A DNA stretch of 39,181 nucleotides from Betaproteobacteria bacterium (GCA_947479645.1 CANKAJ010000035.1:1-39181), one strand, 5' to 3'. Shown: positions 6,798-17,448, numbered from the stretch's first letter. Translations and numbers: made by a program. The notes: generated by a model from the sequence alone, not told the origin.

Positions 6798-9064
6798 CCG
6801 CGCTTCCCGGCTGCCGATTGCAGCGCAGGTCTTGCCACCTGGCGCTCGCGCCTGCGCCAGCTTCGCAGTGCCGGCCATGCAGACAGCAGCAGCAATGCAA
6901 TAACCAGCGTAAGCGGCCACACCATGGGCCGATTCCATTCGGCCCGTTTTTGCTCTCGCAACGCAGTGTCGAGTCGATAAAACTTCAAACCATTGCGCGC
7001 CATCTGATTGGGTTTTACGTTGGTCAGCCAGTCGTGATAAAGCCCGTAGTCCTTGGGGTGGAATCCCCATGCCCAGGGCGCATCCTCACGCAGAATGACC
7101 ACCATGCGGTCAATCACGGCTTGACGCTCCGGACCATTTTCCATGTTGTTCATGCGCTCGAAAAGGCGATCGAATTCCGGATTCTGATAATTGGCCTTGT
7201 TCTCGCCATTGGCCTTGGCGCCGGAATTGGGGCCATAGAGCAGAAACAGGAAATTTTCCGGATCGGGATAGTCGGCATTCCATCCCAGAAAGAACATCTG
7301 TGTGTTGCCCTTGCGGATCTTCTCCTGGAAGCGGTTCCAGTCAGAGGAACGGATATCGAGCTGGATATTGATCTTTTCGAATTGTTTTCTATACCAGTCC
7401 AGTCGCGCCTTGTCACCCGGCCCACCCGCAGTGGTATCCAGATACAGCACCAGCGGCAGTCCGGTACGCGTATGCCGTCCATCGGGATAGCCTGCTTCAG
7501 CCAGCAGCTTCTTCGCCACCTCCAATGAGCGTCGCCTGGCATTGCCGTCCTTGTTTTCATACACCACCGGGTTGACGCCCTCGACACCGTCGCGAAACCC
7601 GAAGATGCCGGGAGGAATGGGGCCCTGCCCCGCGATACCGCGGCCATTGGCGAAAATCGAAATGTATTCGTCAAAATCGACGGCGATGGAAATGGCTTGG
7701 CGCAGCTTCCTGGTCTGCTCCCGCTGCAATCCATCGCCAGCACCGCCCACGACCGGATCAAGCCAGTTGAACGCCAAATAGTAACTTGAGGTCGCCACCG
7801 AAGTCTTCAGGCGTATTCCATGACTCTCCATCTCTGGCGACAAGCTCGCCTCGCCGGTGCTGCCAACGCGCACGGCACTGTCAAAACTGTCACTGGAAAT
7901 ACCGGACCTGTCGTAGTAACCCTGCAGAAACTTGTTCCAGTAGGGGATGCCTTCCTTTTCACGGGTAAACACCACTTTGTCGATGAACGGCCCCATCTTG
8001 CCTGCTTCGGCCAGCATGCCTGCGGGACCATCCTCCGGTTCCCCCTCGGAAGGATAGGGTTCCCCACGAAAATGAACGTTGCGCTCGAGCACCATGCGCG
8101 AGTTGGGGTCATTCTCGGTCAGCCGGTACGGCCCTGTTCCAACCGGATACCAGTCCAGCGTGATGTTTCTTTGCGCCAGTCCCGGTTGCCCATAGAAACG
8201 GTCTGCTTCAATCGGGATAGGTGCGAAAAAAGGCATGGCCAGCCAGTAAATGAATTGCGGATACTTGCCATTGAGCCTGATGCGATAGGTATATCGATCG
8301 ACTGACGTCACGCCTTCAATGTCGAAGCGATTCAAGTCCAGCATAGGGGGGACCTGCCCGGGCTTGCGTGCAGCCTGCAGTTTCTTTTCCTCGACAACAA
8401 GCAGATCCGAATACGCCTTCAATCCAACGATGTACTCGCTCATGTGGCCAAAGATCGGCGAATTGACTCGCGGACTCGCCAGTCGCTTTATTTGATAAAC
8501 ATAGTCATCCGCAGTCAGCTCCCGAGTGCCGGTCATTGGAAAATCCCGCAGCCGGAATTTATCACGCATCGATGCAGCATCAAGATTCAGATACAGCGGC
8601 CTGCCTTGAGTATCCGTGGCAAAGGCTGGATGAGGTGCATATCGAATCCCGGGGCTGATGCGTACTTCGTAGACACTGTAGGCCACATTGAGGGCATCAC
8701 CGCTCGCGGGCAATTCACGGTTACGCGCATCGTAGAAGCGCGGCCTGGGCAAAGCCGTCGCAGTGGCAGGAATCAGCTTGAAGGGGCGTTTGAGATAGTG
8801 GTATTGCAATGGCGGTTCATAAATCTGCGAAATGAAATCACTTTCATCCGATGTGTAGGATTGCGCCGGATCCAGATGCTTGGGACGTTCGCTGAACGAA
8901 CTGTAGAGTATGTTTCCACCACGCTCGGCAATCGGATAGGGATCATTCCAGACATTGCCACAGCCGCCCAGCAACGCATAAAAGCCCATCAGCATAACCA
9001 GCTGGAAAACCCTCATCACCCGAAGTTCGGCGAAACGCGGTGCTGGCAACGGCAAAGATTTCAT
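6794..9064 (-). CDS. yejA: Peptide ABC transporter substrate-binding lipoprotein with C-terminal membrane anchor (YejA type)
   Basis: A 756-residue extracellular solute-binding protein (SBP family 5). A hydrophobic N-terminus ends in a lipobox (ALLGGC, cysteine near residue 35), so the mature protein is probably a lipoprotein. A second in-frame ATG at 9016 would give a more usual 19-residue lipoprotein signal; neither start has a strong ribosome site. The binding fold shows family motifs such as ERPKHLDPAQSYTSDES, WYPVGTGPYRLTENDPNSRMVLERN and FNWLDPVVGG. Unusually, the end (PMVWPLTLVIALLLLSAWPA followed by RSWRRRERQ) looks like a membrane helix with positive residues on the cytoplasmic side, giving a second anchor. 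It delivers peptides to YejBEF and is the first gene of the operon. Confidence 0.9.
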   Translation of the reverse strand: MKSLPLPAPRFAELRVMRVFQLVMLMGFYALLGGCGNVWNDPYPIAERGGNILYSSFSERPKHLDPAQSYTSDESDFISQIYEPPLQYHYLKRPFKLIPATATALPRPRFYDARNRELPASGDALNVAYSVYEVRISPGIRYAPHPAFATDTQGRPLYLNLDAASMRDKFRLRDFPMTGTRELTADDYVYQIKRLASPRVNSPIFGHMSEYIVGLKAYSDLLVVEEKKLQAARKPGQVPPMLDLNRFDIEGVTSVDRYTYRIRLNGKYPQFIYWLAMPFFAPIPIEADRFYGQPGLAQRNITLDWYPVGTGPYRLTENDPNSRMVLERNVHFRGEPYPSEGEPEDGPAGMLAEAGKMGPFIDKVVFTREKEGIPYWNKFLQGYYDRSGISSDSFDSAVRVGSTGEASLSPEMESHGIRLKTSVATSSYYLAFNWLDPVVGGAGDGLQREQTRKLRQAISIAVDFDEYISIFANGRGIAGQGPIPPGIFGFRDGVEGVNPVVYENKDGNARRRSLEVAKKLLAEAGYPDGRHTRTGLPLVLYLDTTAGGPGDKARLDWYRKQFEKINIQLDIRSSDWNRFQEKIRKGNTQMFFLGWNADYPDPENFLFLLYGPNSGAKANGENKANYQNPEFDRLFERMNNMENGPERQAVIDRMVVILREDAPWAWGFHPKDYGLYHDWLTNVKPNQMARNGLKFYRLDTALREQKRAEWNRPMVWPLTLVIALLLLSAWPALRSWRRRERQVARPALQSAAGKRG

Positions 9065-9134
9065 ATCAGCAAGTTTAGCGAAAAACGGCTCGCTGGGCGG
9101 CTCAAATGCGACGTAGGGCCTGAGAGCTGCACGC

Positions 9135-9140
9135 TATAAT
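9135..9140 (+). promoter_or_regulatory. Possible -10 box of fabI
   Basis: A perfect TATAAT lies 26 bases before the fabI start codon, in the short gap between the divergent yejA and fabI genes. No good -35 box is seen at the right distance, so the call rests on the -10 alone. Transcription would begin near 9147, leaving a leader of about 20 bases containing the TGGAG ribosome site. Confidence 0.4.
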
Positions 9141-9166
9141 CGCATCGTTTTGCAAATGGAGCATTC

Positions 9167-9976
9167 ATGAGTATTCTTGCCAAAAAACGCATTCTCATTA
9201 CCGGGTTACTCAGCAATCGCTCAATTGCATACGGTATCGCCCATGCAGCGCGGCGCGAAGGCGCTGAACTCGCGTTTACCTATCAGAACGATCGAATCAA
9301 GGACAGGGTCGTTGATCTTGCCGCAGAATTCAACTCAAAACAGGTTTTTCCATGCGATGTTGCAAACGATTCTGAAATAGACGGCCTGTTTGCGGATCTG
9401 GGCAAGAACTGGGACTGCCTGGATGGACTGGTGCACGCGCTGGCATTTGCGCCGCGAGAGGCCATCGCAGGGGATTTTCTTGACGGCCTTTCGCGCGAAG
9501 CATTCCGGGAGGCACTTGACGTATCGGCTTACAGTTTTCCGGCAATGGCCAAGGCAGCCCTACCACTGCTAAAGAAATCCAAGGCTGCGGCGGGAGGAGC
9601 TTTGCTTACACTGAGTTATCTGGGCGCAGTACGAACCGTACCTCATTACAACACCATGGGCCTGGCCAAGGCCAGTCTGGAGGCCTCTGTGCGTTATTTG
9701 GCCGGGAGCCTGGGCCCCATGGGCATACGTGTCAACGGAATATCGGCTGGCCCGATCAGGACGCTTGCCGCCAGCGGGATTGCAGGTTTTGGAAAGATTC
9801 TCAAGCATGTCGAGGAAAACTCACCGCTGCGGCGCAATGTGACCATTCATGATGTGGGCAATGCCGCTGCCTTTCTGCTGTCTGACCTTGCCTCCGGCAT
9901 TACAGGCGAAATAACCTATGTCGACGCCGGATTCAACACCGTGGCTGGCGGGATGCTGAGCATGGCTGATGTATGA
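9167..9976 (+). CDS. fabI: Enoyl-[acyl-carrier-protein] reductase [NADH] FabI
   Basis: A 269-residue soluble enzyme that reduces the enoyl-ACP double bond in the last step of each fatty-acid elongation round. The N-terminus [25 protein letters not shown] is the FabI form of the NADH-binding motif. The catalytic tyrosines and lysine are present as Y151 in LSYLGA and Y161/K168 in HYNTMGLAK. The C-terminus ([20 protein letters not shown]) matches the family, and length is normal (E. coli 262). It is divergent from yejA and convergent with ppiD. A TGGAG ribosome site precedes ATG 9167. It is the only enoyl reductase in the window. Confidence 0.98.
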   Translation: MSILAKKRILITGLLSNRSIAYGIAHAARREGAELAFTYQNDRIKDRVVDLAAEFNSKQVFPCDVANDSEIDGLFADLGKNWDCLDGLVHALAFAPREAIAGDFLDGLSREAFREALDVSAYSFPAMAKAALPLLKKSKAAAGGALLTLSYLGAVRTVPHYNTMGLAKASLEASVRYLAGSLGPMGIRVNGISAGPIRTLAASGIAGFGKILKHVEENSPLRRNVTIHDVGNAAAFLLSDLASGITGEITYVDAGFNTVAGGMLSMADV

Positions 9977-10076
9977 TTGGGACGAACTCATACGGTTAAA
10001 TTGTCCAAGATGAAATCGCTGAAGATTTGGGCATGCCTGAAAGGCAGTTGAGATTCAGTGATTCTGAAACGCGGCT

Positions 10077-11975
10077 TTATTGTTTCTTCTGCAACAGATC
10101 CTTGTTGATCTGTATTTTCGCGCCTGCACGCAAACTGGCAAGAAATGCCTTGAATTCCTGTGTCCCGTTCAGACGCGCCAATTCGCTTTGCATATTTTTT
10201 TGCATTGCTTCATCAACAGCTTTACCAGCCACCACCTTGCTGATCCGGTAGATTGCATAACCATCGGGCAGATCCACGCCCACATAAGCGGGCAATTTAG
10301 TCACATCTGCTCGGAACACACGCCCGGCAGCCTCAGGGCGAAGACCAGCAGTACTGTCCCGACTGACCATCTTGGCACCACCGAAACTGATGCCAGTTGC
10401 GTCACCCTTGTTCAGTTCTGCGAGCTTTTCGGCGCCCTGCTTTCGCGCCAGCATTGTCGCTTCCTTATCGACCAGACGCTTCAGGACTTCAGCACGCACT
10501 TCATCCAGTGGTCGTTGCGAGGCAGCCTTGTGCTCCAACGCGCGCGCCGACACCAGTGTTCCAGGTGCAATCTCCACTGCCTCGGTATTTCGATGGTTCT
10601 TGATCACGTCATCAGAGAATAATGCCGCCAGCAATTTGGGGTTGTTGAGCACGACCACGGGCGCTGACGCGCGGGTAGCCCAACCGGACTGCTGGATGGT
10701 TAGTTTGAACCGTTCGGCGGCCGGCTTGAGCGAATCGGATTGTTCGTACACCATATTGCTGAACGCTTCTGCCGCTTCTGAAAAACGACGACCCGATTTT
10801 TGCTTCTTGAGTTCAGCCTCAATCTCGGGACGAACCTGATCGAAGCTTTTTACCTTGCCTGGCTTGATCCCGGTGAGGCGGATGATATGCAAACCAAAGT
10901 CCGATTCAATCGGGCCGGCAATCTCGCCTGACTTCATCCCGAAGGCCGTTTCCTCAAAGGCCTTGACCATCATGCCACGGGAAAAATAACCCAAGTCGCC
11001 ACCTTTTGAAGCAGAGCCTGGATCATCTGAGTTTTTCTTGGCGAGTTCGGTAAAAATGGCAGGCGTCTTCTTCACCTGCTCTGCAAGTAAATTGGCTTTT
11101 TCCCGCGCCTTGGCCTTGTCGCCATCGCTCGCACCCTGCTTGTACGCGATCAAAATATGGCTGGCCTGGCGTTGTTCGGCCTCACCGTATTTGGCGAGAT
11201 TATCCTGGTATATCTTCTTTATTTCATCAGCCTGCACCGGCTCGGCAGCCAGTAATGCGTCGCCATTGAGCACCACATACTCAATACGCACCTGCTCGGG
11301 CAACTGAAATTGCGCACTATTGGCGCCATAGTAGGCCTGTACTGCCTCGGCGGTAGGCTTGATCTGCGCCATGAATTGCTTCATGTTCAACGCATATTCC
11401 GCGACTTCCCGCTGCTGGAGTCTGTACTCGGCAATATATTGCGCCACTGACTTGGACGCAGTGCCCGATTCGGAAAGTGCAGCAGAGAGCTGCTGCATCA
11501 TCAGGTCACGACGAATCGAATTTTCAAATACCGTTGGCGAGTATCCTTCCGCACGCAAGGCCGACTCATATTGGGTTTTGGAGAATTTACCATCCACCTG
11601 AAAAGCGGGGATGGAAGCAACGACATCCCTCAGTTGTTCGTCACTGACACTCAGTTTTGAACTGACTGCATATTGTGTCAGCAAACGCTGAGAAATCATG
11701 CCTTCCAGCATTTCGCTTCTCATCTCGGGGGAGTCCAGCATCGCCTGACTGAAATTCCCACCCAGCATTCGACGCAACCGCTCCTGCTGCTGTCGCAGGT
11801 TTTCCGCGAACTCCTGCTCGGTGATTTTCTGGTCCCCGACCGAAGCGACGCCGACACCCAGATTCGCGGCAGCCTGATAAGACTCAACGCCGAAAAAGGC
11901 AAATGGCAATGCAACCAACCCGAGCAGCAGTTGCATCCAACGCTTGTGATTATGTACCCAATCAAACATGCTCAT
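10077..11975 (-). CDS. ppiD: Periplasmic folding chaperone PpiD (SurA/parvulin-type)
   Basis: A 632-residue inner-membrane-anchored chaperone. A short cytoplasmic start (MSMFDWVHNHKRWMQ) is followed by one membrane helix at about 14-30, then a SurA-like N-terminal chaperone domain, then a parvulin domain at about 265-365 (QASHILIAYK, DPGSASKGGDLGYFSRGMM, SDFGLHIIRLTG), and a C-terminal chaperone region. PpiD helps newly exported proteins fold as they leave the Sec translocon. Another ATG at 11969 would give the more usual MFDW start. It is the distal gene after hupB and two tRNAs, a neighbourhood typical of beta- and gammaproteobacteria. Its 3' end faces fabI; no clear terminator is visible in the 100 bases between them. 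Confidence 0.95.
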   Translation of the reverse strand: MSMFDWVHNHKRWMQLLLGLVALPFAFFGVESYQAAANLGVGVASVGDQKITEQEFAENLRQQQERLRRMLGGNFSQAMLDSPEMRSEMLEGMISQRLLTQYAVSSKLSVSDEQLRDVVASIPAFQVDGKFSKTQYESALRAEGYSPTVFENSIRRDLMMQQLSAALSESGTASKSVAQYIAEYRLQQREVAEYALNMKQFMAQIKPTAEAVQAYYGANSAQFQLPEQVRIEYVVLNGDALLAAEPVQADEIKKIYQDNLAKYGEAEQRQASHILIAYKQGASDGDKAKAREKANLLAEQVKKTPAIFTELAKKNSDDPGSASKGGDLGYFSRGMMVKAFEETAFGMKSGEIAGPIESDFGLHIIRLTGIKPGKVKSFDQVRPEIEAELKKQKSGRRFSEAAEAFSNMVYEQSDSLKPAAERFKLTIQQSGWATRASAPVVVLNNPKLLAALFSDDVIKNHRNTEAVEIAPGTLVSARALEHKAASQRPLDEVRAEVLKRLVDKEATMLARKQGAEKLAELNKGDATGISFGGAKMVSRDSTAGLRPEAAGRVFRADVTKLPAYVGVDLPDGYAIYRISKVVAGKAVDEAMQKNMQSELARLNGTQEFKAFLASLRAGAKIQINKDLLQKKQ

Positions 11976-12070
11976 TAGCTCATACTGGCTGTGCCTCAGC
12001 CGAAGAACGCTTCCTCGACGGCAAATGCACCAGAAACGAAAAAGGCGAACCGTGGTTCGCCTGGAAGACT

Positions 12071-12147
12071 TGGCGGAGTGGACGGGACTCGAACCCGCGA
12101 CCCCCGGCGTGACAGGCCGGTATTCTAACCAACTGAACTACCACTCC
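12071..12147 (-). tRNA. tRNA-Asp (GTC)
   Basis: A complete cloverleaf on the minus strand: acceptor GGAGTGG paired with CCACTCC, D-arm GTTCAGTTGGTTAGAAT, anticodon loop CTGTCAC with GTC, T-arm GGGTTCGAGTCCC, and an encoded CCA end (12073-12071). It sits 50 bases after tRNA-Val and ahead of ppiD. Confidence 0.98.
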
Positions 12148-12197
12148 ACAGACCTACTCACTACACTGCTACCTAGCCAGTCATCTCGAAAAATGAC

Positions 12198-12273
12198 TGG
12201 TGGGTGCTGAGAGGCTCGAACTCCCGACATTCGCCTTGTAAGGGCGACGCTCTACCAGCTGAGCTAAGCACCC
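12198..12273 (-). tRNA. tRNA-Val (TAC)
   Basis: A complete cloverleaf on the minus strand: acceptor GGGTGCT paired with AGCACCC, D-arm AGCTCAGCTGGTAGAGC, anticodon loop CTTACAA with TAC, T-arm GGGAGTTCGAGCCTC, and an encoded CCA end. It lies just after the probable hupB terminator. Confidence 0.98.
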
Positions 12274-12276
12274 TTT

Positions 12277-12313
12277 CAAAAACAAGCCCGGCCACAGTTG
12301 TCACTGGACGGGC
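12277..12313 (-). terminator. Probable Rho-independent terminator of hupB
   Basis: On the minus strand GCCCG pairs with CGGGC, and after one mismatch CCA pairs with TGG, around a 10-base loop. The stem is followed directly by TTGTTTTTG. It starts 18 bases after the hupB stop and ends just before the tRNA-Val gene. Confidence 0.6.
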
Positions 12314-12330
12314 AGCGCGCTGAAGGAATG

Positions 12331-12603
12331 CTAGTTTACTGCATCCTTGAGTGCTTTGCCAGCACGAAACTTAGGAACTTTCGCTGCTTTGATCTTTATT
12401 GCATCTCCGGTACGCGGATTACGCCCCGCCCGAGCGGCACGCTTGCCCACATAAAACGTGCCAAATCCAACCAGTGTCACCATACCGCCCTTCTTGAGCG
12501 TAGTCTTGATCGCTGTCACTGTCGCTTCAATGGCACGCCCAGCTGCCGCTTTGGATATATCTGCAGACCTAGCAACATGATCGATGATATCAATCTTATT
12601 CAC
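12331..12603 (-). CDS. hupB: DNA-binding protein HU-beta
   Basis: A 90-residue histone-like protein that bends and compacts DNA. It has the HU fold with the conserved [22 protein letters not shown] beta-arm (about residues 46-67), containing the RNP motif that intercalates the minor groove, and the K-rich end [15 protein letters not shown]. The start codon is GTG, with a strong purine-rich ribosome site (AGGGGGT) seven bases ahead. It is downstream of lon in the usual clpX-lon-hupB order, with a gap of 228 bases that holds its own probable promoter. Confidence 0.97.
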   Translation of the reverse strand: MNKIDIIDHVARSADISKAAAGRAIEATVTAIKTTLKKGGMVTLVGFGTFYVGKRAARAGRNPRTGDAIKIKAAKVPKFRAGKALKDAVN

Positions 12604-12672
12604 TTACTTACCCCCTCAGAAATTTGTTCTGGATGTGGTGGCGCACTAATTTCTTTAGCGCAATGCATCCGG

Positions 12673-12701
12673 ATTTAATTCAGACGCAGCGTCAAAATCA
12701 A
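12673..12701 (-). promoter_or_regulatory. Possible sigma-70 promoter of hupB
   Basis: Between lon and hupB the minus strand has TTGATT (12701-12696) and TTAAAT (12678-12673), each four of six matches, with an exact 17-base spacer. The site lies about 70 bases before the GTG start. Confidence 0.4.
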
Positions 12702-12831
12702 TTTGTATTTTATCGCAACCGCAAGGCCCCGCACCAACTGCTCAGGCCTCATTTTTATTGTTTCAATTGTCACCAACAGCAGGCTTGAGCGCAAGGAATT
12801 CCAATGAGTCCCTTACGCTGCTGCCCAACAC

Positions 12832-15243
12832 TCAATGGGTACGCAAAGTTTCCGCTGCCTTTTCTTCAGCAACTGCAGCTTGAGTCGTAATCACCGGCGC
12901 CTTGAGTGGCTCCGGCTGACGCTCAAGCGCGCGCTCCAGCACTGTGTCAATCCACTTTACTGGGACAATCTCAAGCTGACTCTTGATATTTTCGGGAATC
13001 TCGGTCAGATCCTTTACGTTTTCTTCAGGAATCAACACAGTCTTGATCTCACCGCGATGTGCCGCCAGTAATTTTTCCTTAAGACCACCAATAGGCAACA
13101 CTTCGCCTCTGAGCGTGATTTCTCCAGTCATTGCAACATCTGCACGCACTGGAATTCCGGTCAACGCCGACACAATCGCCGTCGCCATTGCTGCTCCGGC
13201 ACTCGGCCCATCCTTGGGTGTGGCGCCCTCCGGAAGGTGAATGTGTATGTCGTTTTTCTCAAAGGCGTCTGCGGGAATTCCCAGTCGCTCTGAGCGACTG
13301 CGCACTACGGTCAGTGCAGCCTGGATGGATTCCTGCATGACCTCGCCCAGCTTTCCTGTTCGCTGGACCTTGCCTTTGCCAGGAACAATCGCGACTTCAA
13401 TCGTCAGCAACTCGCCACCAACTTCAGTCCAAGCCAGACCAGTGACCTGACCGACCTGATTTTCCTTTTCCGCCATTCCAAATGAGTACTTGCGCACCCC
13501 CAGAAATTTATCGAGATTCTTGGGCGTTACTACCATTCGCTTGTCGCGCGCCTTGGTCACCAGCGTCTTTACCACCTTTCGCGCAATTTTGGACAATTCG
13601 CGCTCAAGGCTTCGCACTCCTGCTTCGCGAGTGTAGTAGCGAATGATGTCGCGAATCGCGCCTTCATTGACCTGCATTTCCTCCTTCTTGACCCCGTTGT
13701 TTTTCATCTGCTTGGGAAGCAGGTAGCGCTGCGCAATGTTGACCTTCTCATCTTCGGTATACCCGGAGAGGCGTATCACTTCCATGCGATCGAGCAACGC
13801 TGGCGGAATATTCAGGGTATTCGATGTCGCCACGAACATGACTTCCGACAAGTCGTACTCAACTTCTACGTAATGATCAACAAAAGTGTGATTCTGTTCC
13901 GGGTCCAGCACCTCAAGCAGCGCCGATGATGGGTCGCCACGGAAGTCCATGCCCATCTTGTCGACTTCGTCCAACAGGAATAGTGGATTCCTCACACCAG
14001 CCCGCGTCATGTTCTGCAGCAGCTTACCGGGCATCGATCCAATATAGGTACGACGATGGCCACGAATCTCCGCCTCGTCACGAACGCCACCCAGTGACAT
14101 GCGCACGAACTTGCGGTTGGTTGCCTTGGCAATCGACTGTCCCAGTGAAGTCTTGCCGACACCTGGTGGCCCCACCAGACACAGAATCGGCGCCTTCATG
14201 CGCTCGACACGACTTTGCACAGCGAGATACTCGAGAATGCGTTCCTTCACCTTCTCCAGCCCGTAATGATCTGCATCGAGAATGGCTTCAGCCGCAGTAA
14301 TATCCTTGGAGATCTTGCTCTTCTTTTTCCAGGGAAGATTGATCAGCGTCTCTATATAGTTGCGCACCACCGTGGCTTCAGCAGACATTGGTGACATCAA
14401 GCGCAGCTTCTTGAACTCCGAATCAGCTTTCTTGCGGGCTTCCTTGGGCATGCGTGCAGCCTTGATGCGCTTGTCCATCTCTTCAAGATCAGCGCCATCC
14501 TCGCCTTCGCCAAGCTCCTTCTGGATCGCCTTAACCTGCTCGTTGAGGTAATACTCGCGCTGGCTTTTCTCCATCTGACGCTTGACGCGGCCGCGGATGC
14601 GCTTTTCCACCTGCAGAATATCGATCTCCGCCTCAAGCTGAGACAACAGATGATCAAGGCGCTGCTTGACATCGAACATCTCCAGCACTTCCTGCTTCTG
14701 CTCCAGCTTCAGTGGCAGGTGCGCTGCAATCGTGTCAGCAAGCCGGCCTGCTTCCTCTATACCGGCCAGCGAAGTCAATATTTCCGGAGGAATCTTCTTG
14801 TTCAATTTGACGTATTGATCAAATTGCGCAATCAGTGCCCGGCGCATCGCCTCGACTTCGGTGTTGTCACTGGCATCATGTGCCAGCGGAATTGCGCCAG
14901 CAACATAGTGCGTACGTGCATCTTCAATGCCCTGAATGCGCGCGCGCTGCGAGCCTTCGACCAGCACTTTGACCGTGCCATCGGGGAGCTTCAGCATTTG
15001 CAGAATATTGGCAATACAGCCGATCTTGTAGAGATCGTCATCCGAAGGCTCATCCTTGGCTGCAGATTTCTGAGCCACAAGCAGAATCGATTTGCCTGCT
15101 TCCATGGCAATTTCCATTGCCTTTATCGACTTCGGGCGTCCGACAAACAAGGGTATGACCATATGGGGAAAGACAACCACATCCCTCAATGGCAATAGCG
15201 GGAGTTGAATCATTTCAGGAGACTCTTCAGTTTCATTGGTCAT
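12832..15243 (-). CDS. lon: ATP-dependent protease Lon
   Basis: An 803-residue LonA protease that degrades misfolded and short-lived regulatory proteins in the cytoplasm. Domains in order: substrate-binding N-terminal domain (about 12-205), coiled-coil region with [16 protein letters not shown] (231-245), AAA+ module with Walker A GPPGVGKT at 358-365 and [10 protein letters not shown] as Walker B, and a serine-lysine protease domain with S681 in [10 protein letters not shown] and K724 in [13 protein letters not shown]. Length and motifs are complete (E. coli 784). A terminator lies between clpX and lon, so lon probably has its own promoter in 15244-15400; heat-shock control is likely for the family but no convincing sigma-32 site was found. 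Confidence 0.98.
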   Translation of the reverse strand: MTNETEESPEMIQLPLLPLRDVVVFPHMVIPLFVGRPKSIKAMEIAMEAGKSILLVAQKSAAKDEPSDDDLYKIGCIANILQMLKLPDGTVKVLVEGSQRARIQGIEDARTHYVAGAIPLAHDASDNTEVEAMRRALIAQFDQYVKLNKKIPPEILTSLAGIEEAGRLADTIAAHLPLKLEQKQEVLEMFDVKQRLDHLLSQLEAEIDILQVEKRIRGRVKRQMEKSQREYYLNEQVKAIQKELGEGEDGADLEEMDKRIKAARMPKEARKKADSEFKKLRLMSPMSAEATVVRNYIETLINLPWKKKSKISKDITAAEAILDADHYGLEKVKERILEYLAVQSRVERMKAPILCLVGPPGVGKTSLGQSIAKATNRKFVRMSLGGVRDEAEIRGHRRTYIGSMPGKLLQNMTRAGVRNPLFLLDEVDKMGMDFRGDPSSALLEVLDPEQNHTFVDHYVEVEYDLSEVMFVATSNTLNIPPALLDRMEVIRLSGYTEDEKVNIAQRYLLPKQMKNNGVKKEEMQVNEGAIRDIIRYYTREAGVRSLERELSKIARKVVKTLVTKARDKRMVVTPKNLDKFLGVRKYSFGMAEKENQVGQVTGLAWTEVGGELLTIEVAIVPGKGKVQRTGKLGEVMQESIQAALTVVRSRSERLGIPADAFEKNDIHIHLPEGATPKDGPSAGAAMATAIVSALTGIPVRADVAMTGEITLRGEVLPIGGLKEKLLAAHRGEIKTVLIPEENVKDLTEIPENIKSQLEIVPVKWIDTVLERALERQPEPLKAPVITTQAAVAEEKAAETLRTH

Positions 15244-15400
15244 GGTGTTCCCGCCAAAAAAGAAATACTGGGTTCATATTGGTGCATATTTCGGGAAATC
15301 AACATGATAAAACGCACATTGGACTAGATTTTCTTCACATGGGCCTGATGCAGGGATTTCCGCAGCGACACAACGCCTCAGTCTCAAACACCAAGACCCA

Positions 15401-15427
15401 AAATAAAACGAGGGGGTATGCCCCTCG
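15401..15427 (-). terminator. Rho-independent terminator downstream of clpX
   Basis: On the minus strand CGAGGGG and CCCCTCG form a perfect 7-bp stem with a 5-base loop (CATAC), followed by TTTTATTT. It begins about 50 bases after the clpX stop and separates the tig-clpP-clpX unit from lon. Confidence 0.85.
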
Positions 15428-15476
15428 CATGCCGCTACTTTAACCAGCCATTACGGTTCTGCAATGGCCTTTCGGT

Positions 15477-16748
15477 TCAGTTTACGCCGGAACCTGCCAC
15501 TTTCGGCTGGTCGGCATATATCAACAAGGGTTTTCCTTCACCGAGAATGGTCGCCTCATCAACAACGACCTTGCTGACATTTTCCATGGTCGGCAAATCG
15601 AACATGATATCGAGCAAGACCTGTTCCAGAATCGATCTCAGCCCACGCGCACCTGTTTTGCGAGCCAAGGCCTTGCGGGCAATTGCGAGCAGTCCGGCAG
15701 GGCGAACCTCCAGATCAACCCCCTCCATCGCAAATAGCTTCTGATACTGCTTGATCAATGCATTCTTGGGCTCGGTCAATATCTGAATGAGCGCCTTCTC
15801 ATCCAGTTCTTCAAGCGTCGCCAGTACGGGCAGGCGCCCCACAAACTCGGGGATCAAGCCATACTTGATCAGATCCTCAGGCTCGACCGTCCTGAGAATC
15901 TCGCCTATGTCCTTTGAGTTCTTCAGGCTACGCACATCTGCACCAAAGCCGATTCCGCTTTTCTCCGAACGGCCGCGAATGATTTTTTCCAGTCCGTCAA
16001 ATGCCCCGCCACAGACAAACAGGATATTGGTGGTGTCGACCTGGACGAAATCCTGATTCGGGTGCTTTCGCCCACCCTGCGGAGGAACGGATGCAACAGT
16101 GCCTTCAATCAGCTTGAGCAATGCTTGCTGCACGCCTTCCCCTGAAACATCGCGGGTAATCGACGGGTTGTCCGATTTGCGCGAAATCTTGTCAATTTCA
16201 TCAATATAAACAATGCCACGTTTAGCTTTGTCGATATCGTAGTCGCAATTCTGCAGCAGCTTCTGGATGATATTTTCGACATCCTCGCCCACATAGCCGG
16301 CCTCGGTCAGCGTTGTAGCGTCAGCGATGACAAACGGTACATTGAGAAGGCGCGCCAGTGTCTGCGCCAGAAGCGTCTTTCCTGAACCGGTAGGACCCAC
16401 CAGCAGAATATTGGATTTCGCGAGTTCCACCTCATCGGTCTTCGACAGGTGTTTCAAACGCTTGTAGTGATTGTATACCGCCACCGACAGGATCTTCTTT
16501 GCCTGAACCTGCCCTATGACATACTCGTCAAGAATTTCGCAGATTTCCTTGGGGGTCGGCAGGTCGGATTTGGCGGGCTTACCGCCTTTGTCCGTTGAGT
16601 TTTCCTCGCGAATGATATCGTTGCATAGCTCGATGCATTCGTCGCAAATGAACACTGATGGCCCGGCGATGAGCTTGCGCACCTCATGCTGGCTTTTGCC
16701 GCAAAAGGAGCAATACAGTAGCTTTTCGCTGCTCGATTTGTCTGTCAT
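15477..16748 (-). CDS. clpX: ATP-dependent Clp protease ATP-binding subunit ClpX
   Basis: A 423-residue AAA+ unfoldase that recognises tagged proteins and feeds them to ClpP. The N-terminal zinc-binding domain has CSFC near residue 13 and CDEC near 34. The AAA+ module shows Walker A GPTGSGKT, Walker [10 protein letters not shown], and the pore/arginine regions of the family. SGIGFGADV contains the IGF loop that docks onto ClpP, so it is a functional ClpP partner. ATG 16748 matches the usual MTDK start; a GTG codon just before it (16751) could also be used, both served by GGAG. It lies 37 bases after clpP in the same operon. Length equals the family norm (E. coli 424). Confidence 0.98.
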   Translation of the reverse strand: MTDKSSSEKLLYCSFCGKSQHEVRKLIAGPSVFICDECIELCNDIIREENSTDKGGKPAKSDLPTPKEICEILDEYVIGQVQAKKILSVAVYNHYKRLKHLSKTDEVELAKSNILLVGPTGSGKTLLAQTLARLLNVPFVIADATTLTEAGYVGEDVENIIQKLLQNCDYDIDKAKRGIVYIDEIDKISRKSDNPSITRDVSGEGVQQALLKLIEGTVASVPPQGGRKHPNQDFVQVDTTNILFVCGGAFDGLEKIIRGRSEKSGIGFGADVRSLKNSKDIGEILRTVEPEDLIKYGLIPEFVGRLPVLATLEELDEKALIQILTEPKNALIKQYQKLFAMEGVDLEVRPAGLLAIARKALARKTGARGLRSILEQVLLDIMFDLPTMENVSKVVVDEATILGEGKPLLIYADQPKVAGSGVN

Positions 16749-16785
16749 CACCCAGTCTCCGTCAAACCCATATTAAGCGAAGAGA

Positions 16786-17448
16786 TTATGCCGCAACCTC
16801 GGCGCGCGTTGTCAGTACCCGGTCTATTAGTCCGTACTGTTTTGCTTCTTCAGCGGAAAGGAAGTTGTCCCGATCCGTGTCGCGCCCCACTTTATCCACT
16901 GGCTGTCCGGTATGTTTGGACATGATCTCATTGAGCTTTTCACGAAGATACAATATTTCCCTGGCATGAATCTCGATATCGGAAGCCTGCCCCTGGAACC
17001 CCCCCATGGGCTGATGGATCATGACGCGTGAATTCGGCAGACAAGTGCGCTTGCCGGCCGCTCCTGCGCAAAGCAACAGCGCGCCCATACTGGCAGCCTG
17101 ACCAACACACAACGTGGACACGTCCGGCTTGACGAACTGCATGGTGTCGTAAATAGCCAAGCCAGCCGAAACCGAACCACCCGGAGAATTGATATAAAAG
17201 AAAATATCCTTGTCCGGATTGTCCGACTCAAGAAACAGCAACTGAGCCACGATCAAATTGGCCGAACTCTCGTTGACCGGCCCTACAAGAAATACCACGC
17301 GCTCCTTGAGCAAGCGTGAATAGATGTCGTAGGCGCGCTCACCACGGCCACTTTGCTCGATAACCATTGGGACCATGCCCAAACCCTGAGGTTCCTGTGC
17401 CATCGAACTGGCCAGAAACGGAGACGCCTGCCACGAAAAGCTGCTCAT
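16786..17448 (-). CDS. clpP: ATP-dependent Clp protease proteolytic subunit ClpP
   Basis: A 220-residue serine peptidase that forms the barrel of ClpXP. The catalytic triad is visible: S120 in GQAASMGA, H145 in MIHQPMGG and D194 in DTDRDNF, offset by nine from E. coli numbering. The first residues (up to about 25) are probably a propeptide removed by self-cleavage. ATG 17448 has a GGAGA ribosome site; an alternative ATG at 17403 is less well served. It follows tig by 100 bases and precedes clpX by 37 bases. Confidence 0.98.
   Translation of the reverse strand: MSSFSWQASPFLASSMAQEPQGLGMVPMVIEQSGRGERAYDIYSRLLKERVVFLVGPVNESSANLIVAQLLFLESDNPDKDIFFYINSPGGSVSAGLAIYDTMQFVKPDVSTLCVGQAASMGALLLCAGAAGKRTCLPNSRVMIHQPMGGFQGQASDIEIHAREILYLREKLNEIMSKHTGQPVDKVGRDTDRDNFLSAEEAKQYGLIDRVLTTRAEVAA

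Noticed and set aside
12789..12818. Hairpin after lon (GCGTAAGG with CCTTGCGC)
   Set aside because: It has a 14-base loop, a G-U pair and no U-run after it, so a terminator call is not supported.
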